From Caldisericales bacterium (GTDB lineage: Bacteria > Caldisericota > Caldisericia > JAAYUI01), in the NCBI GenBank assembly GCA_012517765.1, contig JAAYUI010000024.1, positions 1-44,335 on the forward strand: DNA of 44,335 nucleotides, read 5' to 3'. Below, one piece after another: positions 25,305 through 32,243 of the stretch. Both the position numbers and the translations under genes were made by a program. The notes under the pieces were generated by a model, which was not told the DNA's origin, did no database searches, and was given only the letters and a program-made list of their open reading frames with translations. Position 1 is the first letter of the stretch; every line of letters begins with the position of its first letter.

Positions 25305-26119
25305 ACCTTTATGAACCATTGATCGCAACAATCAAGTCCGTGAAAGAGCTCACACCAACTGAAAAAATGTTTGAGGTTGAGCTCCCGGATGGAAAGCGCC
25401 TTGGCCACGGCCCCGGACAGTTTGTAGAAATGACGGTTTTTGGTGTTGGTGAAGCCCCAATCTCCATTTGTTCTTCCCCAACCGATGGAAACAACTTCCA
25501 TCTCACCATCCGCAAGGTTGGAGACGTCACCGGAGTTGTCCACGCCATGAAACCTGGCGACAAACTCGGAATCAGGGGACCGTTTGGTTATGGTTTTCCG
25601 ATGGACCAGCTCAAAGGCCACGACATTATAATAGTTGCGGGTGGTATCGGACTTGCCCCGCTCCGCTCTGTTATCAACTACATCTTCCACAATCGTTCTG
25701 AATTCGGCCAGTTCACAATAATCCATGGAGCAAAGACCCCCTCGGACATGCTCTTTAAGGACGAGCTCGAAGACTGGCGCAAAAACCCGAATGTAACGTA
25801 TCTTGAAACAGTTGACAGGCCTACTCCGGAATGGAAAGGCAACGGGGGCGTCATTACAACACTCTTCAAGAAAGTCGGCAAAATCAATCCTGACAGCACC
25901 TACGCGCTCGTTTGCGGCCCACCAGTAATGTACAAGTACGTCATCCTCGAATGTGGTGTACTCGGCATTCCAGACAGCCATATTCTTGCGTCTCTTGAAA
26001 GAAGAATGAAGTGCGGCCTTGGCAAATGTGGTCATTGCCAGATCAATGGCCTCTATTGCTGCCAGCACGGACCTGTTTTCACATATACTCAAATCAAGCA
26101 CCTAGAGGAGGCCCTATGA
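25292..26119 (+). CDS. hydG: [NiFe] hydrogenase FAD/NAD(P)-binding subunit gamma
   Basis: This 275-aa ferredoxin-NAD(P)+ reductase-like subunit passes electrons to or from NAD(P)(H) through FAD. It shows an FAD-binding barrel (GPGQFVEMTVFGVGEAPISICSS), the NAD(P)-binding segment VAGGIGLAPLRSVI and VCGPPVMYKYV. A C-terminal 2Fe-2S motif uses C241, C246, C249 and C257 (MKCGLGKCGHCQ...CCQHGP). The length and order match the HydG/AsrB family. The ATG at 25292 lies inside hydB, and the stop overlaps the next start (ATGA). NADP versus NAD preference cannot be read from the sequence. Confidence 0.93.
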   Translation: MQSLNLYEPLIATIKSVKELTPTEKMFEVELPDGKRLGHGPGQFVEMTVFGVGEAPISICSSPTDGNNFHLTIRKVGDVTGVVHAMKPGDKLGIRGPFGYGFPMDQLKGHDIIIVAGGIGLAPLRSVINYIFHNRSEFGQFTIIHGAKTPSDMLFKDELEDWRKNPNVTYLETVDRPTPEWKGNGGVITTLFKKVGKINPDSTYALVCGPPVMYKYVILECGVLGIPDSHILASLERRMKCGLGKCGHCQINGLYCCQHGPVFTYTQIKHLEEAL

Positions 26120-26862
26120 GCAAACCCAGGATAGCTTTTTTTGATTTTGCATGCTGCGAAGGCTGTCAGCTCCAGGTCCTGAATTGCGAAGACGAGCTCC
26201 TTGACCTTCTCGCCCTTGTCGACATTGTACAGTTCCGCGAGGCAATGACAGAGGCAGACTGGAACTTTGACATCGCATTCGTCGAAGGTTCCATAACCAG
26301 GGAACAGGATGAGCCAAGGCTCAAAAAAATCAGGGAAGCGGCAAAACTCGTCATCGCCATTGGCGCCTGCTCAGGAATGGCCGGAATCAACGCCATCAGG
26401 AACGCAATGCCGATCGACAAGGCAAAAGAGATAGTTTACGGCAACAAAAAAGACGCTTTTGAATCTACTTTTGCCCGCCCGATTGACACAGTAATCAAGG
26501 TCGATGGCTACATCCCGGGCTGTCCGATTGACCGCAAGGACTTTCTGCGCACAGTCCAGGCACTCCTCGTTGGCAAAAAGCCACCGGACCATGATTACCC
26601 GGTCTGTCAGGAATGCAGGCTCAGGGAAAACGAGTGCCTTCTCACAGTTGGCATCCCATGCATGGGCCCAATTACAAGGGGCGGTTGCGATGCAATCGAA
26701 CCAACCTTTGGTTCACCCTGCATTGGGTGCAGAGGTCTTGTTTCTGAAGCCAATATAGAGTCATGCAAGCAGATGCTTGAAAAACACGGCCTTACAATAG
26801 AAGACATCAGCAAGTACATGACCATTTTCAATTCCTTCCAAAAGGAGGAAAAACATGCCTGA
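26116..26862 (+). CDS. hydD: [NiFe] hydrogenase small subunit delta
   Basis: The 248-aa small subunit belongs to the NuoB-like family and conducts electrons from the Ni-Fe site through iron-sulfur clusters. The proximal-cluster signature is CCEGCQLQ at residues 13-20, then GACSGMAG and GCPIDR. The C-terminal part has additional Cys-rich motifs (CQECRLRENEC, CMG, GGCDA, CIGCRG) for medial and distal clusters, as in group 3 hydrogenases. I place the start at 26116, where GAGGAG precedes ATG by about 6 bp. No twin-arginine signal is present, so the enzyme is cytoplasmic. It overlaps hydA by 8 bp. Confidence 0.93.
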   Translation: MSKPRIAFFDFACCEGCQLQVLNCEDELLDLLALVDIVQFREAMTEADWNFDIAFVEGSITREQDEPRLKKIREAAKLVIAIGACSGMAGINAIRNAMPIDKAKEIVYGNKKDAFESTFARPIDTVIKVDGYIPGCPIDRKDFLRTVQALLVGKKPPDHDYPVCQECRLRENECLLTVGIPCMGPITRGGCDAIEPTFGSPCIGCRGLVSEANIESCKQMLEKHGLTIEDISKYMTIFNSFQKEEKHA

Positions 26863-28150
26863 TCATGATATCCATGTGCATTATGTGACCAGAGTCGAAG
26901 GCCATGGCGACATCGTATGCAAAACAAACAATGGTGTTGTCGAGAAAGCCGAATTCAATGTTGTCGAAGCCCCAAGGTTCTTTGAGGCCGCCTGCGTTGG
27001 AAGGGCCCACTACGAAATAAAGGACATCGTCACAAGAATCTGCGGCATCTGTGCCTGCGGACATGCCCTAGCCTCCCTCAGAGCAAGTGAAGCCGCAATG
27101 TCCATCGAGCCATCAGAGCAAACCGTTGATCTTCGCAAGATTGTCCTTCATGGTGAGAACATACAGTCCCATTTCCTCCACGCATACTTTCTTGCTGCCC
27201 CAGACTTTCTTGGCGTTGGTTCTGTAATCCCGCTCGCCACATCCCACAAGGATGTCGTTGTCCGCGCGCTCAAGCTCAAAAAGTTGGGCAATGACATCAG
27301 TGAAGCGATTGTGGGAAGGCACGTCCACCCGATAACCCTTAAAATCAATGGTTTCTCGAAGCTTCCGGATCCTGCCGCACTAAAGGCAATCCAGAAACGC
27401 GTCATCGAGGCAGTACCAGACATAGAAGCCACCGTGGACCTCTTTGCCACCCTCAAGTTCCCGGAGCTCTACAGGGAAACTGAATATGTTTCCCTTGGCC
27501 CAACCAATGGAAGCAAGGAATATCCATTCTATGATGGCGACATCATCTCTTCCCTCGGCCAGTCATACAGGCCTTCCAGCTACCAGCAGGTCTGCAATGA
27601 AGAGGTCGACCCGAAACACACTGCAAAACTCTGCAGACACAAGGCCCCATCATACCAGGTTGGTGCCCTGGCAAGGTTCAACAACAACTACAGTCTTCTA
27701 AGACCGGAGGCCAAAAAAGCGGCTGAAAAATTAAACCTCAAAGCACCCGACCACAACCCTTACAACATCACAAAGGCCCAGGTTGTCGAAGCAGTACATA
27801 TTGCATACGACCTCATTGACCTGATTGACAAAGTACTCACAAAGGGAGTCAAGGAAGAGAACAACAAGTACCAGCCAAAGGCAGGAACAGGCGCCGGCGC
27901 TGTTGAAGTCCCGAGAGGAATCCTCTTCCACAGCTACAAGTACGATTCCAACGGGATCTGCCAGTGGGCCGACTGCGTCATACCGACAACCCAGAATGTC
28001 CGCAATATCAATGAAGACATGAAAGTCCTCGTTCCGACAATCATTGGCAAATCGCAAGATGAAATTTCACTTCTTCTGCAGATGCTCCTCAGGGCATACG
28101 ACCCATGCATTTCCTGCTCCACCCACCTTATCAATGTGAGGTTTGAGTAA
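26855..28150 (+). CDS. hydA: [NiFe] hydrogenase large (catalytic) subunit alpha
   Basis: This 431-aa subunit carries the Ni-Fe active site. The N-terminal L1 motif RICGICACGH supplies C63 and C66; the C-terminal L2 motif DPCISCSTH supplies C418 and C421. A 7-residue tail (LINVRFE) follows H424; such tails are removed by the maturation protease encoded next. The motif set and partner genes point to group 3 (3b-type) bidirectional NAD(P)-linked hydrogenase rather than membrane-bound groups. The stop codon abuts the GTG of the protease gene. Direction of catalysis (H2 evolution versus uptake) cannot be decided from sequence. Confidence 0.95.
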   Translation: MPDHDIHVHYVTRVEGHGDIVCKTNNGVVEKAEFNVVEAPRFFEAACVGRAHYEIKDIVTRICGICACGHALASLRASEAAMSIEPSEQTVDLRKIVLHGENIQSHFLHAYFLAAPDFLGVGSVIPLATSHKDVVVRALKLKKLGNDISEAIVGRHVHPITLKINGFSKLPDPAALKAIQKRVIEAVPDIEATVDLFATLKFPELYRETEYVSLGPTNGSKEYPFYDGDIISSLGQSYRPSSYQQVCNEEVDPKHTAKLCRHKAPSYQVGALARFNNNYSLLRPEAKKAAEKLNLKAPDHNPYNITKAQVVEAVHIAYDLIDLIDKVLTKGVKEENNKYQPKAGTGAGAVEVPRGILFHSYKYDSNGICQWADCVIPTTQNVRNINEDMKVLVPTIIGKSQDEISLLLQMLLRAYDPCISCSTHLINVRFE

Positions 28151-28618
28151 GTGAACACGCTCGTGGTCGGGCTCGGAAATACGCTTCTGGGCGATGAAGG
28201 CGTCGGTGTCCACATCGTCAACATCCTCAAGGACCAGCCTCTTCCCCCAAGCATAATCCTTAAGGATGGTGGCGTATCGGGTTTTGACATACTGCCAGAC
28301 ATCCTTGAGTCCGACCGCGTTGTAATTATTGATGCCGCCAAGATGGGGCTCGTTCCAGGATCTGTAAGGTCTTTTACCCTGGACAATGTCCAGATGCCTG
28401 ACGGCCCCGAGTTCTCCCTTCATGACCTGGGACTTCCCCAAGTGCTCAAACTGGGTTCGACTCTTTCAAAACTCCCGCCAATGCTGCTTATTGGAATTGA
28501 GCCCAAAAAGATTGCCCCTGGCGTTTCACTTTCAGAAGAGGTCACAGGACAGATGGACAACATTCTTGACTATGTTTATTCAGCCATTCTCGACTTCACC
28601 AAGGAGGTGGTCAATTGA
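28151..28618 (+). CDS. [NiFe] hydrogenase maturation protease (HycI/HyaD family)
   Basis: The 155-aa endopeptidase starts at GTG 28151, immediately after the hydA stop; GAGG within hydA's last codons serves as SD. It has GLGNTLLGDEGVGV with E16, VIIDAAKMG with D61, and SLHDLGL with H91, the three nickel-ligand positions known from HycI (D16, D62, H90 in E. coli). It should cut the C-terminal tail of HydA after H424 once nickel is in place. No other hydrogenase assembly genes (hypA-F) are in the window. The TTGA overlap with the next gene shows it continues in the operon. Confidence 0.94.
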   Translation: MNTLVVGLGNTLLGDEGVGVHIVNILKDQPLPPSIILKDGGVSGFDILPDILESDRVVIIDAAKMGLVPGSVRSFTLDNVQMPDGPEFSLHDLGLPQVLKLGSTLSKLPPMLLIGIEPKKIAPGVSLSEEVTGQMDNILDYVYSAILDFTKEVVN

Positions 28619-29013
28619 AGAAGATACTTATTATTGATGATGACACTGATATGGTCGAGGCGATGAGGATCGCCTTGGAGGCCGTTGGTTACAAAGTTTC
28701 CTCTGCCCCAAACGGTACACAAGGGCTCAAGACCCTTCTTGAGTTCGCGCCCGATCTGGTCATCCTCGACGTCATGATGGACACTGACACTGAAGGCTTC
28801 AACGTTGCCTGGGCCATCAGGTCTGACGACGAGTCCTCTGCCTACAAAAACTTCAAGAGTATCCCGATCCTGATGGTCACATCGGTGTCATCGGAGAAAA
28901 AAATGAAGTTTGATCCGAAAAAGGACCAGGAGTTCCTTCCAGTCAATGACTTCATTGAAAAACCGATCAGGCCACAGCAGTTGCTACAAAAGGTGTCACA
29001 ATACATAGGCTGA
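28615..29013 (+). CDS. Single-domain response regulator
   Basis: The 132-aa protein is only a receiver domain. It has acidic residues DDD near the N-terminus (8-10), phospho-acceptor D52 in ILDVMMDTDTEGF, S90 in LMVTS and K116 in EKPIRP. There is a short insertion after D52 relative to the usual DVMMP. No output domain is present. The start is TTG 28615, overlapping the maturation protease stop, with AAGGAGGTGG upstream, one of the best SD sequences in the window. It lies between the hydrogenase genes and a sensor kinase separated by one base, so they probably form a cognate pair. Confidence 0.92.
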   Translation: MKKILIIDDDTDMVEAMRIALEAVGYKVSSAPNGTQGLKTLLEFAPDLVILDVMMDTDTEGFNVAWAIRSDDESSAYKNFKSIPILMVTSVSSEKKMKFDPKKDQEFLPVNDFIEKPIRPQQLLQKVSQYIG

Positions 29014-29014
29014 A

Positions 29015-30805
29015 GTGCCAAAGGAACAGTTCCAAAGGTTTGACCTAAGGGAATGTTCTAGGTTTCTCTCAGGGAGTGATGCCCTTATAAATTTACGCTG
29101 GATTGCGGCAGTTGCTCTTTTGGTTGCTTCTGCCGCAATATGGCTCTTCCTGCCCGACTTGTTGGCATTCCCGCTTCTGGTTATTTCATTTCTTATTATA
29201 TTTTTTAATATCTTCCTTTATTATTTCAGATCTTTTTGCCCGGATGAAAACAGGTTTTTTATTTTGCAGGTCATCTGTGACTGGGTCTTTCTGTTTTTTG
29301 TCTGTTTCTGGACTGGTTCCATTTCAAGCCCTGCTGTGTTTATGTTCCCGGTCTATTCCATACTTGTCGGATTTTTCCTCCCAAGGAAACATGCCTATCT
29401 GGTTTCAGGTTCTGGTGCCATTCTTATAGGACTCCTATCGCTGTTTTCAAGTTTGCCGCCTCTCGCATATATTATTGGCCAGTCTTTCTTTTATATTGTG
29501 GTTCTTTTTTTCTGCACAACCATTGGTATCTGGGCATCAAGACAACTAAGGGAACAGCTTGACCTCTCAGATTTCCTACGCAAATCGCTCGAGAAAGAAA
29601 ACGGCAGGCTTGGCCAGGTGTACAAGTCGGCACTTTTGATGAACTCGGGTCTTGATCTTTCAAATGTTCTCTCAATCATAACAAAGTGCTTTAACGATAC
29701 CGACCTCTCAAACGCTACCGTAATAAGGCTTCTTTCCGAGGATGGGCTCACGCTGGACATAGCCAGCGCTGAAGGCATTTCATCCGAATATGCCCAAAAG
29801 GGGTCTGTCGCCCTAAAAGATGACCAGATCGATTCCGAAGCCATCAAGTGCAAATGCCCTGTCTTTGTTGGTGATGTTACAAAAGACGAGAGGTTTCTTT
29901 ATAAATCTGAGGCCGAGCGCGAGAACCTCCAGTCATTGCTTTGTATTCCATTGTTTAGCAATGAGAGGAGCACAGGCGTAATAAGGTGCTACACCTCATC
30001 ATATCATGAATTTTCTGATGAAGAAGTAGAATTTCTCAGCCTTCTCGCCACCCAGGCAAGCCTTGCCATTTCAAATGCAGTCTCCTACGACAAAATGGTA
30101 AGGATGGACAATTCAAGAAATGCTTTTATAAGGATGGCCACGCACGAGCTGAGGGCCCCAATGGCCGCTGTCCAGTCTGTCCTGCAGATAATTCTGGACG
30201 GGTACGTCGGGGATGTCCCGGAAAACCAGAAACAATTGCTTTCCAGATCAAACGACAGGATAACCCAACTCCTCAGACTTGTCTCGGAGCTCCTCGAGCT
30301 TGAGAAAACATCAAAGTCCCATGAGAATTTTGAACCAATCAATTTGAAGGAGCTCATTTCAAGGGTCATATCAGAAATTGCCCCCAAAGCTGATAGCAAG
30401 AAAGTAAGATTGAGACTATTTACGTGTGGAGACAATATTATCATAAAAGGGGTGGAAGAAGCTCTCTTCAGGATTTTTGAGAACCTGGTGGACAACGCCG
30501 TGAAATACACACACAGCAATGGTCAGGTCACAATCAGGCTCCTTGAAGATGATGAAACTTCCACGGTTCAGGTCGTTGATAACGGCATAGGCATTCCTGC
30601 CGATTCAATACCAAAGCTTTTTTCCGAGTTTTACAGAGCCCCGAACGCAAAACTTGAGCAAGTACAGGGGACAGGGCTTGGTCTCTCAATTGTAAGGAAA
30701 TTTGTTGTAATGCACGGTGGCAGCATATCAGTATCGTCCCAGGTAAATGTTGGAACTACCTTCACTGTGGTGCTCCCAAAAGAGCCACTTCCTGCAACCA
30801 GATAG
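29015..30805 (+). CDS. Membrane GAF-domain sensor histidine kinase
   Basis: The 596-aa kinase starts at GTG 29015, one base after the response regulator stop. About six membrane segments fill residues 25-175, followed by a coiled linker, a GAF domain (about 215-350), HisKA with H377 in MATHELRAPMAAVQS, and HATPase with FENLVDNAVKY, DNGIGIP and GTGLGLSIVRK. The membrane segments make it different from the soluble kinase at 17,476. Its position at the end of the hydrogenase operon suggests that the sensor reports on redox or H2 status, which is inference from context. No strong SD is visible. Confidence 0.9.
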   Translation: MPKEQFQRFDLRECSRFLSGSDALINLRWIAAVALLVASAAIWLFLPDLLAFPLLVISFLIIFFNIFLYYFRSFCPDENRFFILQVICDWVFLFFVCFWTGSISSPAVFMFPVYSILVGFFLPRKHAYLVSGSGAILIGLLSLFSSLPPLAYIIGQSFFYIVVLFFCTTIGIWASRQLREQLDLSDFLRKSLEKENGRLGQVYKSALLMNSGLDLSNVLSIITKCFNDTDLSNATVIRLLSEDGLTLDIASAEGISSEYAQKGSVALKDDQIDSEAIKCKCPVFVGDVTKDERFLYKSEAERENLQSLLCIPLFSNERSTGVIRCYTSSYHEFSDEEVEFLSLLATQASLAISNAVSYDKMVRMDNSRNAFIRMATHELRAPMAAVQSVLQIILDGYVGDVPENQKQLLSRSNDRITQLLRLVSELLELEKTSKSHENFEPINLKELISRVISEIAPKADSKKVRLRLFTCGDNIIIKGVEEALFRIFENLVDNAVKYTHSNGQVTIRLLEDDETSTVQVVDNGIGIPADSIPKLFSEFYRAPNAKLEQVQGTGLGLSIVRKFVVMHGGSISVSSQVNVGTTFTVVLPKEPLPATR

Positions 30806-30836
30806 TAAAAATGCGATCTTGTCAGGCACGAGCTGC

Positions 30837-30865
30837 TTGACTTTGCACAAATGTTATTCTAGGAT
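30837..30865 (+). promoter_or_regulatory. Putative promoter of the 435-aa DUF4388-like gene
   Basis: TTGACT (30837-30842) and TAGGAT (30860-30865) are 17 bp apart, about 27 bp before the ATG with its AGGAGG. It suggests that the downstream gene can be transcribed separately from the hydrogenase operon. Confidence 0.6.
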
Positions 30866-30891
30866 AAACTTACTTGTCAATAGGAGGTCAT

Positions 30892-32199
30892 ATGCGTCAC
30901 TTACCGCGCGGAAAGCCGCTTTACGAGGAATTGCCAACTGTTTTTCTCAATTGGGAGGAAATGGCACAAAAACTCAGAAGTGACCATTTCTCCGGATATA
31001 TTAGCGTTTCCGGCGACTCAAAAACCGGATTGATTCTATTTAGGGAGGGACGCGTTACCGGTGCCCTTTTCTCTTCTGATGCAGGAAGTACCTCAAGGGG
31101 CCAGGACGCACTAACAAAAACAACGCTTGCCATCCAGGAGAGGAAGGGGCTTCTCTCGATCTATCAAACCTCTCCCGATGTATGCACAATGATTGAATGG
31201 TACTTTGAAGGCAACCAGCTTTATTCGCCAATGGAGACCTACTTTATTGACTTCTCAAAATTCATGGAGGTCCTGGGCGAAAAAAAGCTTAATGGTCTTG
31301 TCAGGGTGCAGTCAGGGGACTTTTCCGAGTTTATTTATCTTGATTCAGGGTCTGTAAAAGGCCATTTTGTTGATGGTCATCCAGAGTTGCAGCCAGCTTC
31401 GGGCCAGCTTTCCGAAACATTTTCAAAAAAAGGCGCCCTTGTCGAAATCTTCAAAAGCTCTTCTGGCTCATCGCAAAATCTTGACCAGGTGGCGACCATA
31501 ACATCAAAGGTAATTGAAACGCCAAAACCGAGCTTCAAGGTGGAGGCACCAGTACAGCCAAAACAGGAAACTCCTGCCGAAGAGCCCAAAAAATCCGAGG
31601 CTCCAAAACCGGAGCCAGTTGTCTCTGCCTCCCCAAAAGTGGAAGAGGCACCACCAAAAATTGAGTATAAACCCCCAACAAGTCCCACGCCTGTCCCGCA
31701 GCCACCAGTAAAAAAAGTTGAACCACCAACCCCATCCGGAAGGCCAAGGCTTGATTTTTCAAATGAAGATATCGATCCATTCAGACCGCATGGAGAGTTC
31801 GATGATGAGTCAAAAAAACCACCCCAGCACGAGGAACCCCCAAAACCACAGAACATTATGGATCCGCCAACCACACGCATACCAGTGAAACTACCAGTAC
31901 CTTCCCCTTCACCACAGGCAACAGTAGTGACAGGGCCATCAGGCAAAATAGCTTTCTTGCTCGATGGAATAAAAAAGGTTGCCCAAAGCAATGTTGGAGA
32001 GGACATCATACCATGGCTTGACGGCCAGATATCCAGGATGCAGCAAATCCAACCCAATCTAGGGAAAAGAGACCTTCTGCTTCTTGTGGACGAAATCGAA
32101 AGGTATGTCAGGACCGTAAGACAAAACCCAGCAAAGGCCACAAAGCTCGCTTCCCAGCTCCGCCACATCATTGACAGTTTTGCAGCAAACCTTGGATAA
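30892..32199 (+). CDS. Duplicated DUF4388-like modules with proline-rich linker
   Basis: I start at ATG 30892 (435 aa), 5 bp after AGGAGG. Two similar N-terminal modules (about 5-95 and 110-185) share the pattern L..G.I.V......G.I.FR.G.V.GA.F (HFSGYISVSGDSKTGLILFR; KKLNGLVRVQSGDFSEFIYL), like DUF4388/PATAN-type domains found in signalling and gliding regulators. A Pro/Lys/Glu-rich linker (about 205-350) follows, then a helical C-terminal domain (IAFLLDGIKKVAQSN...) with no family I recognise. It contains no membrane segment. It directly follows a response regulator/kinase pair, so it may be an effector. Confidence in the DUF name is low. Confidence 0.55.
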   Translation: MRHLPRGKPLYEELPTVFLNWEEMAQKLRSDHFSGYISVSGDSKTGLILFREGRVTGALFSSDAGSTSRGQDALTKTTLAIQERKGLLSIYQTSPDVCTMIEWYFEGNQLYSPMETYFIDFSKFMEVLGEKKLNGLVRVQSGDFSEFIYLDSGSVKGHFVDGHPELQPASGQLSETFSKKGALVEIFKSSSGSSQNLDQVATITSKVIETPKPSFKVEAPVQPKQETPAEEPKKSEAPKPEPVVSASPKVEEAPPKIEYKPPTSPTPVPQPPVKKVEPPTPSGRPRLDFSNEDIDPFRPHGEFDDESKKPPQHEEPPKPQNIMDPPTTRIPVKLPVPSPSPQATVVTGPSGKIAFLLDGIKKVAQSNVGEDIIPWLDGQISRMQQIQPNLGKRDLLLLVDEIERYVRTVRQNPAKATKLASQLRHIIDSFAANLG

Positions 32200-32213
32200 T
32201 TTTTGAAAAGAAC

Positions 32214-32243
32214 AAAAGGCCCGGTTCAAACCGGGCCTTTTTT
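32214..32243. terminator. Bidirectional rho-independent terminator
   Basis: The stem AAAAGGCCCGG/CCGGGCCTTTT with a TTCAAA loop is flanked by A and T runs. It separates the plus-strand 435-aa gene from the convergent TPR-Lon gene, whose stop codon lies within the T run (32242-32244). Confidence 0.93.

Noticed and set aside
24423-26101. Two long minus-strand open frames (251 and 308 aa) opposite hydB and hydG
   Set aside because: They are antisense to genes with clear iron-sulfur and flavin motifs, lack SD and resemble no protein family. They arise from codon bias.
31377-32171. 264-aa minus-strand open frame rich in Gly/Ser/Cys
   Set aside because: It is the complement of the proline-rich linker of the 435-aa protein and would be expected from that composition.
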